NCBI GenBank assembly: GCA_964410965.1 | Contig: CAYPIY010000010.1 | Location: forward strand, 62,001-126,000 | Origin: JBBIRG01 sp964410965 | Lineage (GTDB): Bacteria; CLD3; SB21; JBBIRG01 | DNA: 64,000 nucleotides | Reading direction: 5' to 3' | Shown here: piece after piece, positions 17,475-27,214 of the stretch | Position numbering within the stretch: the stretch's first letter is position 1 | How the letters are laid out: each line of letters opens with the position of its first letter | Translations under genes and position numbers: made by a program | Notes under the pieces: generated by a model | Seen by the model: only the letters and a program-made list of their open reading frames with translations | Database searches by the model: none | What the model was told of the DNA's origin: nothing

Positions 17475-17741
17475 TCAGACCGTCACCTCTTTTTTCCTGA
17501 ACATGATCGGAATATTGTTCTCAGCGGGCGCTCCGATCGTGATGAGTTTCCAGTCCTTGTCGTGTTCGGTAATCACCCGACGCAGTGTTTGTACCTTCTC
17601 TTCGCTGGAAGGATTCGGATGATCCCAGGCGATAAGTTCCACGCGGTAATGCAGCATTTTTTTATGTCCGTTGATCCGGACTTCGATCTCGATGTTCTGT
17701 TCCGCTTCGACGGCCGGTATCTGGATGACGACTTCGCGCAT
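17475..17741 (-). CDS. Small conserved-looking unknown protein
   Basis: This 88-aa soluble protein starts MREVVIQIPA. I chose the ATG at 17739-17741 because an AAAGG ribosome-binding site precedes it by 7-8 nt; the upstream extension of the open frame to 17912 is low quality. It is a short alternating-hydrophobic (beta-rich) N-terminus with acidic and basic charges. Not recognised. It is 86 bp upstream of the permease start and in the same direction. Confidence 0.55.
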   Translation of the reverse strand: MREVVIQIPAVEAEQNIEIEVRINGHKKMLHYRVELIAWDHPNPSSEEKVQTLRRVITEHDKDWKLITIGAPAENNIPIMFRKKEVTV

Positions 17742-18177
17742 AGTAAATCCTTTCAGAGTTATTATTCCCTCGAATCCGCCGCATTTCGGTAAATTCAATA
17801 CAGGCGGCGGACGAAACAAACGAAAATAAGTATTGTTGTTCGTTAAAGAATGTATACTCAAAATGCATTTATATATCCTTTGAACAAAGTACACAGGTTT
17901 CAATGACAACATTTATGCCACGAAATGAATTTATTAATACATTAAAAATATTGTAATTAAAATTACACAATTCTAATTTATATACAGATTGCGTACGATT
18001 TTATTACAATGATGTGCGGAAATGAACGGTAAGTAATCCGTCGTTCACCGACAGAAAAGGAATCCTGATGCTGACGAGTGCTTTTCAGTTGCAAATTTTC
18101 AAAAAAAAATTAAATTATAACAGTTATTCGATCTGCCGAAAGTCATATCAAAACACCGATCAAACCAGGAGAAAAAA
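17742..18177. other. Intergenic region, divergent promoters
   Basis: This 435-bp AT-rich gap lies between the leftward 88-aa gene and rightward yebC. It contains dispersed repeat copy 2 (18002-18031). No open frame in it looks like a gene. It should hold promoters for both directions; a possible weak one for yebC is TTGCAA at 18089-18094 with TAAATT at 18111-18116. Confidence 0.5.
18002..18031. repeat. Dispersed 30-bp repeat, copy 2
   Basis: This copy matches positions 1-30 at 26 of 30 bases in direct orientation. With copy 1 it flanks an 18-kb segment that includes the whole accessory region. Confidence 0.45.
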
Positions 18178-18927
18178 ATGTCCGGACATTCCAAATGGGC
18201 GAACATACGGCATAAAAAAGGAAAAGCCGATGCGGCTCGGGGAAAGATATTCAGCCGCCTTGTCAAGGAGATCACGATCGCCGCGAAACTGGGCGGCGGC
18301 AATCCGGACGGCAATCCGCGGCTCCGGCTCGCGATTGAGACGGCGCGCGCTTCCAGCATGCCTTCCGCGAATATCGATCGTGCAGTCAAGAAAGGAACCG
18401 GCGAACTCGAAGGCGTATCGTATGAAGAGCTGACCTACGAAGGATACGGTCCGGGAGGCGTAGCCCTGCTGATCGAATGCCTGACCGACAATAAAACACG
18501 CACCGTCGCGGACATCCGCCACCTGATGAGCAAACATCACGGCAATCTCGGAACGGCCAACAGCGTATCCTGGATGTTCGACCGGAAAGGCTCAATCACC
18601 GTCCCGAAGCAAAACGTTTCCGAAGACGACATGATGATGATCGCGCTGGACTGCGGCGCCGAAGATATGACCACCGGTGACGACTTTTTCGAAATTACCT
18701 GCGCGGCGGACGAGCTGGCGATTGTACACGACGCGCTCGTCAAGAAACATGTTCCGGTCGAATCGTCGAAACTCACCATGATCGCCAAAAATTCCGTGAA
18801 CGTCGACGGCAAAAACGCAGAACAACTTCTCAAACTCATTGATGTTCTTGAAGACAACGACGACGTTCAGAACGTGTTCGCGAATTTCGAGATGGACGAC
18901 GCGACCTTAGAAAGCCTGAACAAATAG
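18178..18927 (+). CDS. yebC: YebC/PmpR (TACO1) family protein
   Basis: This 249-aa protein has the family hallmark start SGHSKWANIRHKKGKADAARG and the usual three-domain length. The motifs GGNPDGNPRLR (about 40), YEGYGPGG (about 88) and GNLGTANSVSWMF (about 121) are intact. Members are implicated as transcription regulators and, more recently, as ribosome-associated factors that help translation of polyproline stretches. A strong AGGAG site precedes the ATG. The gene ends 1 nt before tdk, forming an operon with it. Confidence 0.95.
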   Translation: MSGHSKWANIRHKKGKADAARGKIFSRLVKEITIAAKLGGGNPDGNPRLRLAIETARASSMPSANIDRAVKKGTGELEGVSYEELTYEGYGPGGVALLIECLTDNKTRTVADIRHLMSKHHGNLGTANSVSWMFDRKGSITVPKQNVSEDDMMMIALDCGAEDMTTGDDFFEITCAADELAIVHDALVKKHVPVESSKLTMIAKNSVNVDGKNAEQLLKLIDVLEDNDDVQNVFANFEMDDATLESLNK

Positions 18928-18928
18928 T

Positions 18929-19525
18929 ATGGATATTATCACCAACGAAAGCGGCTGGATTGAAGTCATTACCGGCAGTATGTACAGCGGGAAATCCGAG
19001 GAACTGATCCGCCGGCTGCGCCGGGCCGTGATCGCCCGGCAGAGAGTGCAGGTCTTCAAACCGAAAATCGATGAACGTTACAGCACGGATCACATTGTTT
19101 CCCACAGCGAACTTAAAATGAAATCTATTCCGATCCAGAGCGCGTCGGAAATCATGGAAAAACTGGATCCGCTTACGACGGTGATCGGCATCGACGAAGC
19201 CCAGTTCTTTGACGCAACGCTGATTCCGATCTGCAATCAACTAGCGGCTTTCGGAAAGCGGGTCGTGATCGCTGGTCTGGACATGGATTACAAGGGACAG
19301 CCGTTCGAACCGATGCCGCAGCTGCTCGCCATCGCGGAATACGTGACCAAAACGCACGCGATCTGCGTCGTGTGCGGAAACCCGGCGAACTATTCCCAGC
19401 GGACGGTCCTGAGCAGCGACCGCGTACTCGTCGGGGCCGCGGGCATGTACGAGGCGCGATGCCGGAAACATTTCGATCCCAATCCCGTCCCGCCGACAGA
19501 AGATTTGTTTGATCATTTGACCTGA
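18929..19525 (+). CDS. tdk: Thymidine kinase, type II
   Basis: This 198-aa enzyme phosphorylates thymidine with ATP in the salvage pathway. The P-loop GSMYSGKS (16-23), catalytic Glu in IDEAQFF (E90), and the lasso/zinc region with CVVC (about 147-150) and C-R-x-H-F near the C-terminus are present. The length is typical of the tetrameric TK1-like class. The start is 1 nt after yebC stops; no independent promoter is seen. Confidence 0.95.
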   Translation: MDIITNESGWIEVITGSMYSGKSEELIRRLRRAVIARQRVQVFKPKIDERYSTDHIVSHSELKMKSIPIQSASEIMEKLDPLTTVIGIDEAQFFDATLIPICNQLAAFGKRVVIAGLDMDYKGQPFEPMPQLLAIAEYVTKTHAICVVCGNPANYSQRTVLSSDRVLVGAAGMYEARCRKHFDPNPVPPTEDLFDHLT

Positions 19526-19613
19526 AATTTCATTTCCGCTTGCACGCAAAGAAAATAAATTCTCATTGCGGACTTGACGTTCTCAGCGTTTTATAACTCA
19601 CGGTGCAAATTAT

Positions 19614-20588
19614 ATGTTTATCGATTTCACGACAATTTTCGTACAGGCCGGGAGCGGCGGTAAAGGGCGGGTTTCGTTCTGGCGGGAAAAATTCGTTCCC
19701 AAAGGCGGCCCGGACGGCGGCGACGGCGGCAACGGAGGCGATATCATCATCCGCGCCGATCATAACCTGCATACGCTTCAGGATATCATTCATAAAAAAC
19801 ATTTCCGCGCGATGAGCGGGGAGAACGGCGGCGGGGGAAACTGTCACGGCAAAAACGCCGAGCCGGTCGTGATACACGTTCCCCGCGGAACCATAGTTAA
19901 GAACGATGACACCGGCGAGATTCTCGGCGACCTGACCGACGACGGACAGCAGATCATCGCCGCGAAAGGCGGCAAAGGAGGCCGCGGCAATAACGCGTTC
20001 AAATCGCCGACGAACCGCACGCCGCGGAAAGCCGAACCCGGACAGCCTGGCGAATCGCTGAACCTGAGCCTTGAACTGAAAGTTCTCGCCGACGTAGGGC
20101 TGGTCGGCTTACCGAATGCCGGTAAATCGACTTTACTGGCGACCATAAGCGCCGCGAGGCCGAAGATCGCCGATTATCCTTTTACGACGCTGGAACCCAA
20201 CCTCGGCATCGTGAAACTCAGCGATTACCGGAGCTTCGTGGTCGCGGATATTCCCGGTTTGATTGAAGGCGCCCACAGGGGTAAAGGTCTTGGTGTTCAG
20301 TTTCTCAAGCACATAGAGCGTACCAAGGTTCTGCTGTTTATGATCGAATCACAGGCTGAGGATATCGAAAAAAATTACTCGCTTCTGAAAAAAGAAATCA
20401 AAGCGTTCAATCCTCAGCTTCTCAAACGTCCGCGCCTGGTCGCGCTCACTAAATCGGATCTCACGGAACAGCCTCCGAAGAAAAGCAAAATGAAAGACGG
20501 CACGCCGGTCTTGGTGATCTCTTCCGTCGCTCAATCGGGCATGGATCAGCTTCTGAAAAAACTATGGATAATGATAGGACGGGATTAA
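19614..20588 (+). CDS. obg: Obg-family GTPase
   Basis: This 324-aa ribosome-assembly GTPase has an N-terminal glycine-rich Obg fold (about 1-157, starting FIDFTTIFVQAGSGGKGR). The G domain follows: G1 GLPNAGKST (about 164-172), G2 in the YPFTTLEPNLG stretch, G3 DIPGLIEGAH (about 211), and G4 TKSD (about 282). The C-terminal OCT domain found in some Obg proteins is absent, as in many bacteria. It stands 88 bp downstream of tdk; that gap holds nothing recognised. Confidence 0.95.
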   Translation: MFIDFTTIFVQAGSGGKGRVSFWREKFVPKGGPDGGDGGNGGDIIIRADHNLHTLQDIIHKKHFRAMSGENGGGGNCHGKNAEPVVIHVPRGTIVKNDDTGEILGDLTDDGQQIIAAKGGKGGRGNNAFKSPTNRTPRKAEPGQPGESLNLSLELKVLADVGLVGLPNAGKSTLLATISAARPKIADYPFTTLEPNLGIVKLSDYRSFVVADIPGLIEGAHRGKGLGVQFLKHIERTKVLLFMIESQAEDIEKNYSLLKKEIKAFNPQLLKRPRLVALTKSDLTEQPPKKSKMKDGTPVLVISSVAQSGMDQLLKKLWIMIGRD

Positions 20589-20656
20589 TCAAGAAAAATT
20601 TTCACTTTACCCGGCATTCATGTTTAAGATGCGAACAAAAAAACAAATCTTTAATT

Positions 20657-20685
20657 TTGACTAAAAAAATAAATGAGTTTATATC
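20657..20685 (+). promoter_or_regulatory. Predicted sigma-70-like promoter of ilvE
   Basis: TTGACT at 20657-20662 and TATATC at 20680-20685 are separated by 17 bp in AT-rich DNA, 40 bp upstream of the ilvE start. An AGGAG ribosome-binding site follows at about 20715. Confidence 0.5.
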
Positions 20686-20724
20686 AGTTTTATTAATCAA
20701 TTTAAACGTTCCCAGGAGATTATC

Positions 20725-21798
20725 ATGGACATTCGAATCATACCGGCTCAGGCGAACCAGAAAAAACCAAAACCGGCCGATGAAACCAAATTAGGGTTCG
20801 GAAAATTTTTCAGCGATCATTTTTATCATGTTACCTACAAAGACGGCCAGGGCTGGCACAATCCTACCATTGAACCGTACCGCTCGCTGTCGCTTGATCC
20901 GGCCGCTATGGTGCTCCATTACGCGCAGGAAATATTCGAAGGGCTGAAAGCTTATCGCGGAAAAGAAAACGGGATTTACTTATTCCGCCCGAAAGACAAT
21001 CTCGCACGCCTGAACCGGTCCGCCAAACGCCTGTGCATGCCGGAAATCAATATCGACGAGGCACTGAAAGGCATGAAAGAGCTCGTCAAGATCGATCAGG
21101 ACTGGATTCCCAAAAGCAGGGGAACCTCGATGTACATCCGCCCTACGATGATCGCTACGGAAGCGTCGGTCGGCGTAAAAGTGTCGTCGGAGTATTTATT
21201 TTACATCATTGTCGGTCCCGCGGGTGCGTATTATGCCGAAGGATTTAATCCGGTGAAAATATATATATCCGATCATTACATCCGCGCGGCGCGGGGAGGT
21301 CTGGGAGAAGCGAAAACCGGCGCCAATTACGCCGCAAGTCTTCTGCCTGCCAAAGAAGCGAAAGAAAAAGGTTTCGCGCAGGTGCTCTGGCTCGACGCGC
21401 TCGAACTGAAGTACGTCGAGGAGGTCGGCACGATGAACATGTTCTTCCGTTTCGATGACGAAATCGTAACCAGCCCGCTGACAGGAACGATTCTTCCCGG
21501 TATCACGCGTTATTCCATGATGAGCCTGCTGAAAGACTGGGGCATCACCGTCAATGAAAGAAAAATAAGCATCGAGGAAGTGATTGACGGCGCTAAAAGC
21601 GGACGGCTGAAGGAAGCCTTCGGCACCGGCACCGCCGCGATCATTTCACCGGTAGGCGAATTATTCTACAAGGGCGAACGTCATACCATCAACCAGTTCA
21701 AGGTCGGCGAGATGTCCCGAAAACTGTATGACGAGTTATTGAGCATTCAATACGGAGAACGGCCCGACCCGCACGGATGGGTGGAACGGATCGCGTAG
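20725..21798 (+). CDS. ilvE: Branched-chain amino acid aminotransferase
   Basis: This 357-aa class IV PLP-dependent transaminase is of the longer, eukaryote-like (BCAT type II) form. It catalyses the last step of Val/Leu/Ile synthesis and the first step of their breakdown with 2-oxoglutarate. The PLP lysine lies in GLGEAKTGANYAAS (about 193-206). The family motif LEEVGTMN-like (KYVEEVGTMNMFF, about 230-242) and the phosphate-binding GTGTAAIISP near 305 are present. AGGAG precedes the ATG. Other ilv or leu genes are not in the window, so it is a stand-alone gene. Confidence 0.92.
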   Translation: MDIRIIPAQANQKKPKPADETKLGFGKFFSDHFYHVTYKDGQGWHNPTIEPYRSLSLDPAAMVLHYAQEIFEGLKAYRGKENGIYLFRPKDNLARLNRSAKRLCMPEINIDEALKGMKELVKIDQDWIPKSRGTSMYIRPTMIATEASVGVKVSSEYLFYIIVGPAGAYYAEGFNPVKIYISDHYIRAARGGLGEAKTGANYAASLLPAKEAKEKGFAQVLWLDALELKYVEEVGTMNMFFRFDDEIVTSPLTGTILPGITRYSMMSLLKDWGITVNERKISIEEVIDGAKSGRLKEAFGTGTAAIISPVGELFYKGERHTINQFKVGEMSRKLYDELLSIQYGERPDPHGWVERIA

Positions 21799-22057
21799 TA
21801 TCCGATTACTGTGAAGTCACAAAGGCGCGAAGGAACAAAGAACTGTTTTATACATTCATGCAAGCCCGGCAAAGTTCAGGGAAAACGCAACGGAAAACGA
21901 GACACGCCTGAATAAAGTTGAGCGATTTTTTGTTTTTTGGCATGTTGTATAGCCTGAAAAATCAGTAAAAAAAAGAAACTTTTTTTTCGTTCATCCGTAT
22001 AACCGAAACGTATGTTTGTAAATCATTTCATTCACCAACCAAGCAAGGAAAGCAAGT
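21799..22057. other. Intergenic gap before pepF, with repeat remnant
   Basis: There is no gene here. At about 21818-21845 the sequence ACAAAGGCGCGAAGGAACAAAG resembles one arm of the short repeat family seen at 13486-13598. A run of T and A at 21925-21995 may hold the pepF promoter, but no clean -35/-10 pair is visible. Confidence 0.35.
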
Positions 22058-23962
22058 ATGAAACAAACCCTCATCCTGCTCATTATGGGAGTGTTCATAA
22101 TGACTGATCAGTTTGTCTATGGACAACAGAAAGAACGCAAGGAAATCGCCGATAAAGACAAATGGAACCTGGCGGATCTTTACGCTTCGGATGACGCCTG
22201 GAAAACCGCGAAAGAAAAATTGACGGCACAGATTCCCTCTCTTCAGAAATACCGCGGCAAATTAAGTGAATCCGCCCAGCAGTTGTTCGAATGCGCGGAA
22301 CTCGTGACGAATATGTCCAAAGAATTCTCACGCCTGATCAGTTACGCCTCGATGTCGTCTGACCAGGACACGCGCGAATCCAAGTACCAGGCCATGTCGC
22401 AGGAAATGGGGCAGGTCGGCGCGATGTTCGGAGCAGCGGCTTCTTTTATTGAACCCGAAATTCTTAAAATTGACAAAAAAATCATCGATGGATTTATTGA
22501 AAAAGAACCAAAACTTAAACCCTTTACATTTTATTTAAATGATATCCTCCGCCGTAAAGCCCACACCGGCTCCGAAGGCGAGGAAAAAATCATTGCCGAC
22601 GCGGGACTGATGTCAGACGCGGCCTCGCGCATTTACGGTATTTTCTCAAACGCTGAGTTTCCTTATCCGGAAGTGACCTTATCCGACGGAAAAAAAGTCA
22701 AACTGGATCAGGCCGGATTCGGGATCAGCCGCACGCTGGCCAACCGTGACGACCGCAAGCTGGTATTCGCGACGTACATGAACAAGCTCAATGAATACCG
22801 CCGGACCTTCGGCACGGCGCTGTATTCCGAAATCAAGACGCACATGTTTACCAAGAACGCGAAAAAATACGCTTCCTGTCTTGAAGCCTCGCTCGACGCG
22901 AACAACATACCCGTCGACGTTTATCACAATCATATAAAAAACGTCAATCAGAATCTGCCCTCGTTCCACCGTTACCTGAAATTACGCCAGCGGATGATGG
23001 GCGTAGACCAGCTGCATTATTATGATTTGTACGCTCCGCTCGTCAGCGGCGTCGACCTGAAATATACAGTCGATGAATCCAAAAAACATATACTCACGTC
23101 GCTCGCTCCGTTAGGCAAAGATTATGTGTCCGTCGTTCAGAAAGCGTTTGACGAACGCTGGATCGATATGTACCCGACGACCGCGAAACGGTCCGGCGCC
23201 TATTCCAACGGTTCCGCGTACGATGTGCATCCGTACATTCTCATGAATTACCAGGGCCAGTACAACGACCTAACGACGCTGATTCATGAGCTCGGCCACA
23301 CGATGCAGAGTTATCTGTCCAACAAAAAACAGCCTTACATTACCTCCCAATACCCGATCTTCGTCGCCGAAGTCGCTTCCACGTTCAATGAAGCCCTGCT
23401 GATCGATTATATGCTCAAGACCATCAAGGACGACAATGTTCGGCTTTCGCTGCTCGGTAATTTCCTTGAGAACATAAAAGGAACTGTTTTCCGGCAGACA
23501 CAATTTGCGGAATTTGAACTGAAGATCCATGAGCTGGCGGAAAAAGGCGAAGCGCTGACCGGCGACCGGTTCAATGAGATCTATTATGATATCACGAAGA
23601 AATATTACGGCCACGACCAGAATGTCTGTATCGTTGACGACGAGATCAAAGCCGAATGGGCGTTCATTCCCCACTTTTATTATAATTATTATGTGTACCA
23701 GTACGCCACGTCGTATACGGCTTCAGCGGCATTATCTGAAAAAGTCCTGGCCGGTGATAAAGCGGCGGCGGGCAAATACATTGATTTCCTTTCGGCAGGC
23801 GGTTCAGATTATCCCATCGCGCTCCTGAAAACAGCAGGCGTCGATATGATGACCGTCGAGCCCATGAAACTGACCATGGACAAGATGAACCGCGTCATGG
23901 ACGAAATGGATAAGATCCTGGATAAGCAAAAATCCGGAAAGAAAGAGACGGAGAAAAAGTAA
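22058..23962 (+). CDS. pepF: Oligoendopeptidase F (M3 metallopeptidase), exported
   Basis: This 634-aa zinc peptidase of family M3 has the catalytic motif LIHELGHTMQSY (His about 410 and 414), with the downstream Glu in VAEVASTFNE about 25 residues later. An N-terminal hydrophobic stretch (MKQTLILLIMGVFIMTDQFV) ending ...YGQQ looks like a cleavable signal peptide, so it probably works in the periplasm, unlike the cytoplasmic PepF of Lactococcus. The C-terminus is Lys/Met-rich (MNRVMDEMDKILDKQ), probably helical. It degrades short peptides. A bidirectional terminator follows. Confidence 0.92.
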   Translation: MKQTLILLIMGVFIMTDQFVYGQQKERKEIADKDKWNLADLYASDDAWKTAKEKLTAQIPSLQKYRGKLSESAQQLFECAELVTNMSKEFSRLISYASMSSDQDTRESKYQAMSQEMGQVGAMFGAAASFIEPEILKIDKKIIDGFIEKEPKLKPFTFYLNDILRRKAHTGSEGEEKIIADAGLMSDAASRIYGIFSNAEFPYPEVTLSDGKKVKLDQAGFGISRTLANRDDRKLVFATYMNKLNEYRRTFGTALYSEIKTHMFTKNAKKYASCLEASLDANNIPVDVYHNHIKNVNQNLPSFHRYLKLRQRMMGVDQLHYYDLYAPLVSGVDLKYTVDESKKHILTSLAPLGKDYVSVVQKAFDERWIDMYPTTAKRSGAYSNGSAYDVHPYILMNYQGQYNDLTTLIHELGHTMQSYLSNKKQPYITSQYPIFVAEVASTFNEALLIDYMLKTIKDDNVRLSLLGNFLENIKGTVFRQTQFAEFELKIHELAEKGEALTGDRFNEIYYDITKKYYGHDQNVCIVDDEIKAEWAFIPHFYYNYYVYQYATSYTASAALSEKVLAGDKAAAGKYIDFLSAGGSDYPIALLKTAGVDMMTVEPMKLTMDKMNRVMDEMDKILDKQKSGKKETEKK

Positions 23963-23980
23963 GAAAATCAGATCAATGCA

Positions 23981-24018
23981 AGAAAAAGGCGTCCGATCTC
24001 CGGACGCCTTTTTCTTTT
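23981..24018. terminator. Bidirectional intrinsic terminator
   Basis: The stem AAAAAGGCGTCCG / CGGACGCCTTTTT has a short loop and an A-run on one side and a T-run on the other. It lies between convergent pepF and the channel gene, and serves both. Confidence 0.85.
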
Positions 24019-24030
24019 TAGACTTTCGCT

Positions 24031-25944
24031 TTAATCTTCGCTGATCACGATGATTTTGTCTTTGTCCGTAAACGGGATCATTTCGGACTTCTTCGGGCTG
24101 ACCACGATGCCGTACGCTTTTTCGGGATTATCCCTGTGCTGTTCCAGTTTGTATCCGATCGCGATCTCGTTTTTCTGTGCTGCCGATTCGAGGATCGTAT
24201 AGAAATTGACGGGCTGACCCGGTTTGATATAACGCGTAACAGGCTTCAGGTAAATCTCGTTGCCCTCCTCGTCGAACAGGTCCTCGAAGACTCCCTTCAG
24301 TTCCTTGTTCTCGGAAAGCTGAGCAAGCATGAGGCTGGTCAGTTTATCGCTGACGATGAAATCATTGACTTTCGTGACGGCGGCCAGTTCACGGTTCCGG
24401 ATATCCAGCATTTCACTGACGACATTGATCGAAACGCCGGTTTTTTCCACGATATCCCTGAGATGGAGCAGCGTGATCATCGTCAGCGAATCGGCTTCCT
24501 GGATGTCTTTCATGTCGGAATAGCACAGAATCACCACATTATGGAATTTGCCCAGTCCGAGTGAATCCAGGAGTTCCCGGTCGGTCGTGTCGCCTTTGAT
24601 AAACGTGATGGCCTGGTTCTTAATTTGCGATTTGACTTCCTCAATTTCATTCTGATATTGTTCGCTGTCAGCGACAATCGTGATGGAAGAGCCTGCAGCG
24701 ACATAATCATCAAGATTTTTAATAATTGTCGGAGCCTTATGATTCCATCCGAGGATCAGCGTCTGGTCAGTTTTCTTTCCGGACTTTTCTCCGCTGGTAA
24801 TCATTCCGTTATTGATATCGTAGCTCGTCTTTCCGGATAAAATAATCGTATCGTCATCTTCCGCGATCGCGATCAGCTGGTCATCGGATTCCAGTTTCGT
24901 ATCGGCGGGAGGATTAATCATGATTTGTCCCGATTTTTTGCGTAATCCGAATATCGCCGAGTCATCGTAGGCGAAGACGGCCTCTCGGAAAGACCTGCCT
25001 GTCAGTTTCGGTTCGTTCTGGAAATATATTTCCACTCCGCCGAAATCCAGCAGTTCGATGAACACCACGCTGAGACCCGAATGACGGCAGGTCTGCACGG
25101 TGATGCGCGAGATCAGGTCGTCGGAGAGCAGGACGCACAGTTCTTCTTTCCCGACCATCTGCGCGACGGAGGCGTTGGACGGCTCCTTGATTTCCGCGAC
25201 GATGTGATAAAGGTCCTTTTTCCTGTCCGGATTGTTGACGATCGCGAGCACGGTTTTGATCACGTGCGCGTCCGCCATCCCTTCTTCCGGGGAAAGCACA
25301 ACAATGGACCGCGCGCCGTTCGGATTGACAAGATTCAGGTCATCCATATCGATGGAACTCCCCGTCCGGCAGACGATGCGCGTGTTTTTGAAATCACCGA
25401 TCTTGGTTTTCAGTTCGTCTTCCATCTCAACTTTGTCTTTGTCGGCAAGAATGACGATGGCAGGATTCTTTCGGTTCATGTTCGCGGCGATGATTTCGGA
25501 CACCAGCGTGTAGATTTTTGACGACCAGCCGAGTATGACGGTATGATCTTTTTCGATGACTTTTGAACGGCCCTTGCGGAGATTGTCGAGTTTGTCGCCG
25601 ATGCCGGTGTTGATAATACCGATCAGCGCGCTGAGTATGAAAATACCCACCAGCGTGACCAGGAGCATCACAAGTCCGAACGCCCCTTCATCGCCGCCCA
25701 TAGTGCCGGGATCCAGCGTTCGCATCAGGCTTTTCCAGAAAGCCTCGAAGTACGTGTAATCTTCCGCCTCGGGGCTTTCTTTGGGAATCAGGTTGGTCAC
25801 CCAGACAAACAGCGCGAAAATCGAAACGAGTATGACGCTGGAAATGCCCAGCAAACCCATCAGGGCCGGGGCGCCTTTGGACATGATGTTGTCAAACCGG
25901 TAGCGTACCCGCGCGCCGAACGTAACAGCGGAATCTTCTTTCAT
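24031..25944 (-). CDS. CASTOR/POLLUX-like ion channel with TrkA_N/RCK domains
   Basis: This 637-aa membrane protein has two N-terminal membrane helices (LMGLLGISSVILVSIFALFV about 28-47; FGLVMLLVTLVGIFILSALI about 88-107) and a pore-like segment with TMGGDEGAFG between them. Two Rossmann RCK-type domains follow, beginning HTVILGWSSKIYTLV (about 149) and TLILGWNHKAPTII (about 392). This is the architecture of CASTOR/POLLUX channels and bacterial homologues. It probably conducts K+ or Ca2+ under ligand control. The pore lacks a TVGYG filter, as usual for this family. It is last in the marC-ispH run, 24 nt after ispH, with its own GAAAGGA site. Confidence 0.85.
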   Translation of the reverse strand: MKEDSAVTFGARVRYRFDNIMSKGAPALMGLLGISSVILVSIFALFVWVTNLIPKESPEAEDYTYFEAFWKSLMRTLDPGTMGGDEGAFGLVMLLVTLVGIFILSALIGIINTGIGDKLDNLRKGRSKVIEKDHTVILGWSSKIYTLVSEIIAANMNRKNPAIVILADKDKVEMEDELKTKIGDFKNTRIVCRTGSSIDMDDLNLVNPNGARSIVVLSPEEGMADAHVIKTVLAIVNNPDRKKDLYHIVAEIKEPSNASVAQMVGKEELCVLLSDDLISRITVQTCRHSGLSVVFIELLDFGGVEIYFQNEPKLTGRSFREAVFAYDDSAIFGLRKKSGQIMINPPADTKLESDDQLIAIAEDDDTIILSGKTSYDINNGMITSGEKSGKKTDQTLILGWNHKAPTIIKNLDDYVAAGSSITIVADSEQYQNEIEEVKSQIKNQAITFIKGDTTDRELLDSLGLGKFHNVVILCYSDMKDIQEADSLTMITLLHLRDIVEKTGVSINVVSEMLDIRNRELAAVTKVNDFIVSDKLTSLMLAQLSENKELKGVFEDLFDEEGNEIYLKPVTRYIKPGQPVNFYTILESAAQKNEIAIGYKLEQHRDNPEKAYGIVVSPKKSEMIPFTDKDKIIVISED

Positions 25945-25968
25945 AAGCGTCCTTTCGGTTAGTAATAA

Positions 25969-27201
25969 CTATTGAGTAAGAAAAGTCTTCATCATATCAT
26001 CGGGGGTTCGGGCGTCAGGAAAGAACGAAATGATTTTCAGGATAATATTTTCGACGACCGAATCCGGGCAAGAAGCGCCGCTGGTCATGGCAATGACGAC
26101 CGGGCGGATGTCCGGAAGATATTTCTCCGTTGTCCGTTCCCGTTTATCGTGAACGGAGAAATGCAGGATCGAGTCGCGGGACAGAATTTTCTCCGATGAT
26201 TCGATGTAATAAGAAGGAAGTTTCTGTTCGCACAGTTCGACCAGGTGGGAGGTATTGGAACTGTTGTAACCTCCGGCCACAATCGCCAGATTCGCCTGAT
26301 CCTCCAGTAACCGGTAGACGGCCTGCTGGTTGTCGTGGGTCGCATAACATAACGTGTCGAGCGTATCGGCGAAATGCGTATGCGAAGTCCCGGCGGTCGA
26401 CTTGTATTTATCCGTTATGGTTTTTCTTAAAAAATCGGAAATCGCCTGGGTATCCGCCGCGAGCATGGTGGTCTGGTTGACAACGCCGATTCGTTCCAGG
26501 TCGCGGTGTACGTCGAATCCCTGAGAATGCTGTCCGCTGAAGAGCGAAGAAAATTCCGCGGGGTCGCGTTTTCCGAGCATAATATCCGCGAGCTGTTTCG
26601 CCTGCTCCATGTCCCTGATGATGAGCGCCGGGGCGGTTTGAGCGATATGCGAGAATGTGGCGCGTGTTTCCTCGTGGCCGGGTTTGCCGTGGATGATAAC
26701 GGTGAACCGGTCATTACCGATGGATTTTCCCTTGTTCCATACTTTCTGAACGAACGGGCATGTGGCGTCATACTGCAGAGGTTTGATGCCGCAGGATTCA
26801 ATCCGGTTCATGATTTCCACCGTAGTCCCGAACGCGGGAATGATCACGATATCATCCCCGTTCAGATCGTCCCATGGGACCAGCGGTTCGCCGGAAGGTT
26901 TCATGATGAACCGGATGCCCCGTTTGACAAGATCGAGGTTGACCTCCGGATTATGGATCATTTCGCTCAGCAGATATATCCGGCGGCCGGGATTTTCATC
27001 GATGGCCTTATAGGCGATCTGGATCGCGTGTTCGACGCCGTAACAGAATCCGAAATGACGAGCGATCAGAAACTGTACGGGTCCGAAGTCAAGCCTCGTC
27101 GGAGAATAATCTTTTTTACGCGGGTCTTTCTGGTTGCGGATTCTTTTTATCCCGGCGATTAAAGGGCTGCGGTAGTACGTGGGAATGGTGAATTGTTTCA
27201 T
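25969..27201 (-). CDS. ispH: 4-hydroxy-3-methylbut-2-enyl diphosphate reductase
   Basis: IspH (LytB) makes IPP and DMAPP in the last step of the MEP isoprenoid pathway. The three cysteines that bind the iron-sulfur cluster are present: HFGFCYGVEHA (about C53), ATCPFVQKVW (about C147) and SGASCPDSVVEN (about C376). At 410 aa it is the long form related to cyanobacterial/plant IspH, longer than the ~315-aa E. coli type. It starts 13 nt after the Cys-rich small gene, inside a tight four-gene leftward operon. Confidence 0.95.
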   Translation of the reverse strand: MKQFTIPTYYRSPLIAGIKRIRNQKDPRKKDYSPTRLDFGPVQFLIARHFGFCYGVEHAIQIAYKAIDENPGRRIYLLSEMIHNPEVNLDLVKRGIRFIMKPSGEPLVPWDDLNGDDIVIIPAFGTTVEIMNRIESCGIKPLQYDATCPFVQKVWNKGKSIGNDRFTVIIHGKPGHEETRATFSHIAQTAPALIIRDMEQAKQLADIMLGKRDPAEFSSLFSGQHSQGFDVHRDLERIGVVNQTTMLAADTQAISDFLRKTITDKYKSTAGTSHTHFADTLDTLCYATHDNQQAVYRLLEDQANLAIVAGGYNSSNTSHLVELCEQKLPSYYIESSEKILSRDSILHFSVHDKRERTTEKYLPDIRPVVIAMTSGASCPDSVVENIILKIISFFPDARTPDDMMKTFLTQ

Positions 27202-27214
27202 GCAGGATTGCAGA

